Of a stretch of 64,000 bases of DNA, positions 56,531 through 64,000 are shown one piece after another. The position numbers were made by a program, and so were the translations under genes. The notes under the pieces are model-generated. The model made no database searches, had not been told where the DNA came from, and saw only the letters and a list, made by a program, of their open reading frames with translations. This DNA comes from Cylindrotheca closterium (taxonomy: Eukaryota > Bacillariophyta > Bacillariophyceae > Bacillariales > Bacillariaceae), in assembly GCA_933822405.4 (NCBI GenBank), contig CAKOGP040002502.1, positions 41,996 through 105,995 on the forward strand, given 5' to 3'. Every line of letters begins with the position of its first letter. Positions within the stretch are counted from its first letter, which is position 1.

Positions 56531-56888
56531 CTGACTTGTAGCGTGCGAATGCTGCTGCTGCTGCTGCTGTGACGTTTTCATCAGCCATGTCATCTTCTTG
56601 TGCTGTATTGCATTAATATTTTTACGAGAACACGAATCATAGAATAGAATCCAATTTTTCAAAGCAAAGAATCTCTGTCTATAGTAAAATTGTGGATCGA
56701 ATTTTTTTCTCGCCATGTTCTACTGTAGATGCAGGCATCATATTCGGATCGATACTTTGTACTGTATATCAAACCGGTTGAAGCAAGCAACGTTACATGC
56801 AGAAAAATCTGTCATCTGTCTCTCATCATAACTTTTGTCCCCATTTCGTCACCATCAACACTGTTGCCTTTTATTCACTTGCTATTAG
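56531..56888. other. Convergent 3' region
   Basis: About 360 bp. It contains a CTG trinucleotide run at about 56553-56570. No gene is seen. Confidence 0.35.
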
Positions 56889-57818
56889 CTATTGTTCACT
56901 CGCCTTGTTGGGCCGTTCCACCACCAGTACCACTGGTCGCGCCTCTGGGTCCATCCGATTGGCCCCCAAGGCTTCCAAGACGGTCTCCAATGGTTGATCG
57001 TCGGTACCAAACATGAAGCGTACCGTCTTGGGTCGTCCAATTCCACCCACTAATAGCTGCCAGGTCGGTTGTTCCATTTCCATCTTGCAGCTGGTACAGG
57101 CCCGTAGAATGTCGCCTTCTTGGATTCCCGCCACGACAGCTGCGTTGGAATCTTCCAACACTTCATCGACCACAATCATGGCATTTCGTTCCGCTCGTTC
57201 TTGTCCCAGAATCATTCCCAATGGCAAGGGAGCTTCGCATACCAAAATTTCGCTGGGAAATGACTGTTGTCCATTTTCATTCGTGTTGGATTCTTCGTTT
57301 TCCTCTTCTTTCGGAACAAAACTAACCAAGGGCGGAAATTGAACTTGTTCCATGACGATGGCCCCATCTGGTTTCAAAATGGGAATTTCACCCGAATAAT
57401 GTTGCATATACGCTTCCTGTTGGTCTAGTTGTAATTGTAATTCTTGTCGTTGGGTTTCTTGGACTTGATCCTTGGAATCTTGCAAGGCGGCAATCTCGGC
57501 ACGCAATTGCTCAGCTTTTTCTTGCAAAGCCTTGGCTTTGGCCGATAAGATTGTGGCAGACGAATCTTCTTGTTGTTCTTCTTCTTTCGAGGTTACAGAC
57601 AGAGAAATGCTGATGCGACAACTAAGGCGTGCTGGAGTCGTTATTGTTCGTGTTGCAGGAAGATAATGAGAATCCTGAGTGCAGCTACTTCGGTCATGTG
57701 TTGACGACGATGACGATGACGTTTGTGTGAAACCGTGCGCTTGCTCTGTCATCAATACCAATAGGAAACATAGGACCACGAGTAAAGATAGAGATGGTGC
57801 TGAAGCGGAGAAGATCAT
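56889..57818 (-). CDS. PDZ-like domain protein with signal peptide, probably plastid-targeted
   Basis: 309 aa from the ATG at 57818, chosen because it begins a strong signal peptide (MIFSASAPSLSLLVVLCFLLVLMTEQAHG). An ATG at 57893 lies in frame upstream. Phe follows the predicted cleavage point (AHG-FTQ), as in diatom plastid bipartite leaders, and a Ser/Thr-rich stretch comes next. A coiled coil (about 75-115, AKALQEKAEQLRAEIAALQ) is followed by a linker and, in the last 125 residues, a PDZ-like domain: PLPLGMIL as the carboxylate loop, then IVVDEVLEDSNAAVVAGIQEGDILRAC, the classic G-I-x-x-G-D-x-I strand. Such proteins bind C-terminal peptides. No protease domain is present, so an adaptor in the plastid is the best guess. 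Confidence 0.75.
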   Translation of the reverse strand: MIFSASAPSLSLLVVLCFLLVLMTEQAHGFTQTSSSSSSTHDRSSCTQDSHYLPATRTITTPARLSCRISISLSVTSKEEEQQEDSSATILSAKAKALQEKAEQLRAEIAALQDSKDQVQETQRQELQLQLDQQEAYMQHYSGEIPILKPDGAIVMEQVQFPPLVSFVPKEEENEESNTNENGQQSFPSEILVCEAPLPLGMILGQERAERNAMIVVDEVLEDSNAAVVAGIQEGDILRACTSCKMEMEQPTWQLLVGGIGRPKTVRFMFGTDDQPLETVLEALGANRMDPEARPVVLVVERPNKASEQ

Positions 57819-57949
57819 TCTATTTGCGTATATATGTGCGCTGTGGATACAAGCAGTATTGCATGATAATGACGATGATGAGAGACCATCCATCACAATT
57901 TACGCGTTGGATGGATTTCAGATTATGATGACGTATGCAGGATCTTTGC

Positions 57950-58290
57950 ATGAAGTAAGGACTTGAACAGTTCCCTTTGTTGTAGCACCAGACCCCGGCG
58001 ATCGAGGAGCCTTCTTCCTGTTCTTTAGGAGAAGTTGCAGACCAGGAAAGACTGACTGATGCGGTAAGGATAATGATGGTGATGGTTTGTATTGCAGGAG
58101 GATGATAGTCATGATGTTGGCAGCGTGTTGACGTATCGTCGCTGCTTTTGGTGGTGGATGCTTTGAAGGTACGCAATCAAGATCTTGTGTGGTACTTGAA
58201 AAGCTCCTTCTAAAATCTCCAGCATCGACGGATAACGAAGCACGCGCGGAAAAAGCGAAACTAGTTAAGAGAAACAAGCGAAACACTGAA
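57950..58290 (-). pseudogene. Decayed duplicate of the PDZ-protein N-terminus
   Basis: Translated on the minus strand this region gives HHDYHPPAIQTITIIILTAS, then VSLSWSATSPKEQEEGSS, which follows the neighbouring gene segment DSHYLPATRTITTPARLSCR, then ISISLSVTSKEEEQQEDSS. The nucleotide match is clear around TATCATCCTCCTGCAATAC versus TATCTTCCTGCAACACG. The signal-peptide-like start (FRLFLLTSFAFSARA) is in another frame and begins at GTG. The PDZ part is missing. It is a truncated, frameshifted duplicate directly upstream of the intact gene. Confidence 0.55.
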
Positions 58291-58672
58291 CCACTTAAGC
58301 AAAACGGTCGAATACCGCGAGCTCGCCAATCCCAAAGAAGAACACGGTCATTCTAACATATGAGAAACCTTTATGTCTTTTGTTGGTACCTGGGGAACCT
58401 CGTACATAAGACACTCAACCCGTACGACGGCGTCATCCAAAACGAACTACCATTCTTCACGCTGAAGACTTCATGACAGATTGAGTGAGAGTCGTTTGAG
58501 TTCCCGTTGTCATCATCGCATCTGAGCAATAGTCGTAGTAGAGGTGTACCTGGTACGAACCCGTGAACATTTTCTTTGAAAGGATACATCCTCAATCTGG
58601 ATCCAAGACGATTGATCGAATCGCACCTCTCTACTGTGGCAGTGCGAGAACAAGCGTCACAACAACAATAAC
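58291..58672. promoter_or_regulatory. Upstream region of the SERGLRT-repeat gene
   Basis: About 380 bp. No other gene or clear promoter motif is seen. Confidence 0.3.
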
Positions 58673-61600
58673 ATGGAAACCTCCTCGGTTCCTCAGGTGT
58701 ACACTCAGCCCATCCAACGCACGTCAACCGAAAGCGAGGCTGAACTGTTGGGATTTTCCCAAAGCATGTCTTCCATTCATTGCATCATTGAAGAAGAAGA
58801 CGAGGATGTGGCAGAGGAACAAGAAACAGAACACAATTATGAAGATGAACACAGTGAAATGGATTCAGACAAGGATGATGAAATTGATTCAGACGGTGAA
58901 CTAAATGATGATGATGATGATGACGAGAACGAACATACTAGTGCTGATAACAGCAGTGTTCCAATCGTCGATCCATTCGATTTGGACGATGATATCGAGG
59001 ATGAAACGGAAATCGATTCTGATGATGAAGACGAGGTGGAACTGATCCGATCCATGACTCTTCAGGATCAGCAGGGTTTGAATCATAAGACGAAAAAGTC
59101 ACTACAGGATCAAATGCGTCTAACTCAGCAACAAGACATTGTCAGAGAGCTGGAAAGCGGCAATGATTCCTCGGATATGGATGAACCGGATTGGTTTCAA
59201 ATGAATGACAATGACGGAGCAAATACCTTTGGGGCCTCCTCCATGACCTTTTCCAACAGTGAATATTCCTCCTCTTATTTATCCGTCGAACCCACTGTAC
59301 AACCATTAAAAGGCAGTGGCTGCAGTAGTATGGATTTCGATGACAAGTATCGTGACATGAGTCCCCCCAGAATGCAAGACAATACCAGTTCCCCAACGAT
59401 AGAGCCGCTGAAAGGAAGTCTGAGGGATTGGGACACCCACGAGAAATATCGTGACATGAGTCCACCGCGCAGAAATGATTCCGATTCGAGTTTTATCGAA
59501 CCAATTGTAGAACCATTGAAGGGAGGAAGCAGTATGGTGGAGTTGAACGATAAATATCGGGACATGAGTCCACCCAGGAGGAGCGCTGGTGTGAGTCCAC
59601 CCAGGAGGAGCGCTGGTGTGAGTCCACCAAGGAGGAGCACTGGTGTGAGTCCACCCAGAAGGAGTCGCCTTGATCCGAGTAGGAGTGAACGGGGATTCCG
59701 AACCTATGGTGGTGGTGGACTTTCTTCTCGAGGAGGCTTTGGAGGAGGAGGAGAAAGAAATGGTTTGAGTCAAAGCGAACGAGGACAACGGACATTTTTT
59801 GGTGGTGATGGTCCGCGAGGACGATTGGGGAGGGTGGGGCCGTCACCACCATCATCATCACAGCACGACGAGCTGAATCGTAGCGAACGGGGATTGCGAA
59901 CGATAGGTGCCGACTTGAGTCGCAGTGAACGGGGACTCCGGACCGTGGGTGCCGATTTGAGTCGGAGCGAACGGGGATTGCGGACTGCCTTTGGTAGTGG
60001 TGCGATGACAAGTCCCAGCAAAAAGAGATTTGTGACCAAAACCTTGGGTGCCGATCTGAGTCGAAGCGAACGTGGGCTGAGGACAGTGGGGGCTGATCTG
60101 AGTCGAAGTGAACGGGGACTTCGGACGATTGATACTTCATCATCGTGCGATATGAATCGAAGTGAACGGGGATTACGAGTTTTTGGTGGTGCGGATCTGA
60201 GTCGAAGCGAACGGGGACTACGGTCCATTGGCGCCGATATGAGTCAGAGTGAACGGGGTTTTCGAACCATTGGCGGTGGTAGTGGTGGTGGACCAAGGCG
60301 TGGTCCTCGAAGACGGCACGTGGTGGCGACCAAAGAGTCGGTGCAACGAAGAATGTCCGCGTCATCTTCGTCGGGAAGGAGTTTCTTTTCTGAAGACGCG
60401 GAGCTCTATAGCATGGATGGCTCAATTAGTCATCGAAGCACTGAGAAAGGCAGCCAACGGGAGCAACAAGGTGAGACTGACGATGCTGCTGACAACATGA
60501 CGGAAAATTCATCAATTCTGAACCCGTCAGTAGTAGTCTCGTCTACGGATGAGCAAAAAAATGATGCACCGATGATCCGTGCTCATATCAATAACAACTC
60601 ACCAAAGAGTGCTTCACCATCCGAACAGTATCCTGATCCCAGCAGCAACAGCAAATCGACCCAAAGTACAATTACCAACAACCACATTGAACTCTTGCAA
60701 CAACGCAAGAATGATAAGAGCCACGAGAAGGAAGCAGTGAATGGTACATCATCAGTTCCCAAGAAACAAATCTTCAAGAGCGTGGCCGAGAGATTGTTTG
60801 CTGCACGTAACGACTATTACTCGTCGCCTGACCCTTCGCGTCGAACCAAGACTGGTTCCGAGCCATCGAGTTCGAAGCTGCTGCCGTCGCAGAAGCAGGA
60901 TTCCGTCGCAGAAGAGAATCCATATCGCACACCCGAAATATCCGAACATGGAATGATTGGAGGAACATATGACCAGAACGATGGTGTGACGGCTCCACCA
61001 CAAATAACAGCCGCACCGTCGACCGTCCAAGAAATGGTTCAAGATTATCGCATATTGGCGGGTCGACTCAAGTCGCTCATTCCTTCAGTTTCCATTTACC
61101 ATCAAGCCAAGCAAGAATTGAGGGACGCCAGAGTACAAGTAAGTTATGGATATTGCTGTCTGTGCCCAGCATATTCTTCTGTTTCCCTTCTCGTTTTCAG
61201 TACTAACGTTTCGTTGCTGTCGTACTGTCATTGCTCTTTCGGATATACCATTATAGTTCTTGGATAATTGCGATGATTTGTTCTCAGATATTGCCAATGG
61301 TGAAGCTGATAAATTGATACGACAATGGTTTACGAGCTTAAAGCAGCAACATGAAGAGGCGGAGGTGGAGGAAGAGTATTCGGGACTCAATGATGAACCA
61401 AAAGAATCCCCACCAGCCCATGAATCGCTTGAGCCTCGTGAAATTTTGGATTACGTCGTTGAATGGGAAGACATTGTATCGACACATATCAGTGAGGATG
61501 TTGGGATCTTGAAGAAATTGAAAGCCGAGAAGGATCACTATGACAGCAAAATCAGGAAGCTTAGACGGCGCATGTCATGGTTGTCTTTCAGCAAGAAACC

Positions 61601-62843
61601 CCCAACAAACGAAGGTTCTGATAGCGAAAATACGGGAGGCTGGGGTCAGTCCAAGCTGGATCGAAACAGGAACAAACAAAGCTCTGCTTCTCAAAGCTAT
61701 GATGCCAAGGAGAAGGAGGTTGCTTTTCTACTGCAGCAAGTGACATACTATGGTTGGAAGGATTTGTATCCATTAGTCGAGGCCACAATGCAGGAAGAGT
61801 GTCGACGGTTCAAGGAGGAAGAAGGTGGTCCGTTTGGAAAATTCATGCCACCAGCCATTGCCGAGGTTGAAGGAGTTCTTGCTGACGCATTCGGAGTGAA
61901 TGCAGATTCCAATTCCCAAGAATCGAAGCCACTCCTTGTGCTTGATGATACGTCTCCACATGCCACTGTTGCTTGGATGTCGATGTTGGAACACGAGCCA
62001 AACCCGTCAAACCCAATCTTGTTTGATCTCCAATCGCCGGGCAGTGACGACGGCCGCCTACAAGAGAAGAAGGGTGCGGTAAATGTTCGGAAAATGCAGG
62101 AAGAGCATCAACTGGACGAGAGTACTCCTTTCTTGATTCATAAAGGGAGGGTTTTGTTTGGGACCTTGCCCTTGGCCGAATATACGGATCAATGCTGGAA
62201 GGATCAACAAGCCTTGGTTCCATCTGATCCACTGGAGAAATACAACATGAACAAATTCTTGCGCCAACATGTCAAGATGGAGCAGATTTGGAACGACACC
62301 CTGGTGTTCTGGTTGGAATGGCACTGTGGCGAGAATTCCGTTGCAAAGCAGACAAGCAGCGCCTATGCACAAAAAAAGCAAGAATTGGAATTGAACACAC
62401 AACGAATCGTTACAAAAGTGGAACAAATTGCTCTGGCAGAATTTCCTGGCCCCTATTTCTGTGGTCAGCGATTCACCTTGGCCGATATTCATTTGTTTGC
62501 GTATTGGGAACACATTTTGCTGTTGTTGACCATGATGCAAATGCGTGATCCGCAAGTCGAAACAGGTGGAAACGACGATAGTAGTACCAAGGGCATTCGT
62601 CATGACTGGGCCTTCCATGCGTCCAAGTTGCCACGTCTGTCGACTTGGTACGAGAATGTATCCTCCCGTCCTTCTGCACTCGCCATCCAGCAATCCATCG
62701 GCACTCGTCGTTTCTCCTCCATGACCCAAGACGGGAAACACACAAGTAACGAAATGAAACAAGAGAATAGGGAGAGACGACTGGATCATTTGACCAAGCA
62801 CTACAAGTCCTTGCAACAATGTGCAGCAACCCTCTCCAAATGA
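58673..62843 (+). CDS. SRSERGLRT-repeat protein with GST C-terminal-like domain
   Basis: Join 58673..61138 and 61257..62843 gives 1350 aa with a consistent phase-0 GT-AG intron. The N-terminal 120 residues are strongly acidic. Three units of about 36 residues (PLKGS then KYRDMSPPR) follow, then three SAGVSPPRR repeats. Ten copies of a 12-17 residue unit, ADLSRSERGLRTVG and variants, occupy about residues 334-530. A disordered Ser-rich part leads to the intron. After it come a helical region (FLDNCDDLFSDIANGEADKL), a coiled coil and a folded C-terminus: PFLIHKGRVLFGTLPLAEY and PGPYFCGQRFTLADIHLFAYWEH, then LPRLSTWYENVSSRPSAL. The latter matches the GST C-terminal fold (FTLADI, then P-x-L-x-x-W-x-x-x-x-x-x-RPS). 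An N-terminal thioredoxin-like half with a catalytic residue is not evident. Function unknown. Confidence 0.78.
59566..59660 (+). repeat. 27-base coding tandem repeat, SAGVSPPRR unit
   Basis: Three and a half copies of GTGAGTCCACCCAGGAGGAG plus CGCTGGT. The near-identity at DNA level indicates recent expansion. Confidence 0.85.
59673..60265 (+). repeat. Coding repeat array, ten SRSERGLRT units
   Basis: Units of about 39-60 bases encode S-(R/Q)-SERG-(L/F/Q)-R. Third codon positions vary between copies (for example CGTAGCGAACGG, CGCAGTGAACGG, CGGAGCGAACGG). The peptide is kept while the DNA drifts. Confidence 0.85.
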
Positions 62844-64000
62844 TGAAAAATGGGACTTTTAAAAATAGAAACATATAGAAAAAGGTTTTAGACGGAGAGT
62901 TTAGATTTCGAAGAGGTCTACTACCGGTAATACTACTCCACTTGATACACCTTCATCTAAATGAGCTTGCGAGTATCACTCGCAACAGAATTGTCAAAGT
63001 GAGAATGGTGACGGCAAGTGCTGTATGTCGTGGAACGATACTGAAAACTGACAGCACTGACAGGCAGGACATCTTCGCCACTGACAAAGTGTTGAATTGG
63101 TGGCCGCAACTGAAACTGACAGCCATTGATGGGATCATGAGTGAGTCTGAGGGTGGATTGTTGGCTGCTGGATACATTACCGTACTATGCTGACTGTAGC
63201 ATCTGGCTTTTAATTGTTTAACGGAACGAATTAATTCATCACCTTTTGTCAGAACAAGAAGACATGGTCAATATGGACTGGAACCATGTCATTATTACAA
63301 GGAGATAAGGACATCGTCAACATCTTCATCTTCAATTGATCCTTGACCTATTATTCCCCTTCGACCATGACTGATTGCATTCGGTGTAAAAAGACGGGTT
63401 CACCACTTGATTCTTTATCATGTAATAATCTTGGAAACATTTGCAGAGCAGAAGATTCTGCAAATTTTGACAAAAAAGTCAATCTTGTCATGTGGTCGCG
63501 TTCTAGAGCAGAAGATTCATCCACCAAATACCCAATTGAAGCGAAGCTCGGTACTTGTTTCCCAAAAGTCTCATTCCAGCCAGCAGGTTTGACACGAAGT
63601 TTTGCATGCCAACGAAATATGACGTGGAAGTACATCAGGCCGATCCGTTTGTTTACTTTTAAATCAGTTGTAGCTTCGGATCAAAACCTTTATAAATAGG
63701 GAGTCATTTGGTAATAAGTGAATCGAATTTTTATGCAGTTTCCTGGTTTTCGATTTCCAGCAAGGAACTCTTTGATCACCTGAAAAACTCTCTGGTGGAG
63801 TCATTTTGTGACAAAAGAGCCCCAGATAAAAATCGGATCAAGCGAATTCATGATATAAAAATCGGATCAAGCGAATTCTTGATAAAAATCGGATCAAGCG
63901 AATTCATGTCGATCTGATTGTCCGACTTGGCTTCGCGCAATCGCACTGACGAAAATCCATGCTGTCAGCGCGACGGTAGCGTACTTATAGTTCGACGATC
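62844..64000. other. Right edge, no supported gene
   Basis: About 1.16 kb after the last gene. It holds a TACCGGTA palindrome (62922-62929), two AGAGCAGAAGATTC copies (about 63446 and 63506) and a 27-base tandem repeat (63825-63907). Short frames on both strands show no recognisable protein. Confidence 0.4.
63825..63907. repeat. 27-28 base tandem repeat, three copies
   Basis: Three copies of GATAAAAATCGGATCAAGCG plus AATTCAT, each containing an EcoRI site, with one-base changes between copies. Confidence 0.88.

Noticed and set aside
63343..63699. 118-codon frames on both strands near the right edge
   Set aside because: No recognisable domain, no codon or motif support, and each overlaps the other.

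Overview
The window looks like nuclear DNA of a diatom, most likely a raphid pennate. Most genes carry none to a few short GT-AG introns (about 60-290 bases), genes lie on both strands at moderate density, and secreted proteins show diatom-style N-termini. Families abundant in benthic pennates dominate: WSC-domain proteins, LRR proteins with an N-terminal membrane anchor, GDPH (vWD-type) extracellular proteins and plastid-type triose-phosphate translocators. A species such as Seminavis robusta would fit, but I cannot prove the species. There are no bacterial operons, CRISPR arrays or intact mobile elements, and there is one assembly gap (51306-52118).

Layout. 0-6 kb: Arp10-like actin-related protein (-), a five-exon TKL-like kinase (+), and a mitochondrial glutamate dehydrogenase homologue (-) that has lost its catalytic residues. 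6-10 kb: tandem pair of triose-phosphate translocator paralogues. 10-12 kb: a protein built around repeated RRxSITKYSLE-type motifs. 12-20 kb: an LRR protein (-), two tandem TPR proteins in a duplicated block (+), and a J-like protein with HPS in place of HPD (-). 20-26 kb: type II NAD(P)H dehydrogenase (+) and an LRR membrane protein ending in a potato inhibitor I-like domain (-). 26-34 kb: two tandem WSC membrane proteins (-) with a decayed WSC fragment between them. 34-38 kb: gene-poor stretch with transposase-like debris. 38-42 kb: cysteine synthase and a nuclear-looking disordered protein (both -). 42.7-50.2 kb: a divergent pair of WSC-vWD-vWD secreted proteins. 50-54 kb: a repeat-rich disordered protein interrupted by the gap. 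54.6-56.5 kb: two small orphan paralogues. 56.9-58.3 kb: a PDZ-like protein, probably plastid-targeted, with a decayed copy of its N-terminus just upstream. 58.7-62.8 kb: a large protein with ten SRSERGLRT repeats joined to a GST C-terminal-like domain. The last 1.1 kb holds no convincing gene.

How the genes relate. Metabolic genes (glutamate dehydrogenase-like, phosphate translocators, type II NADH dehydrogenase, cysteine synthase) do not form a cluster. The strongest theme is the cell surface: three LRR/WSC membrane proteins with Pro/Thr/Ser stalks and two soluble WSC-GDPH proteins lie within about 28 kb. GDPH-type proteins are known from diatom adhesive material, so extracellular matrix or adhesion is the best guess for the 42-50 kb pair. 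Local tandem duplication is visible six times (translocators, TPR genes, WSC genes, WSC-vWD genes, small orphans, PDZ N-terminus), and two of these left decayed fragments.
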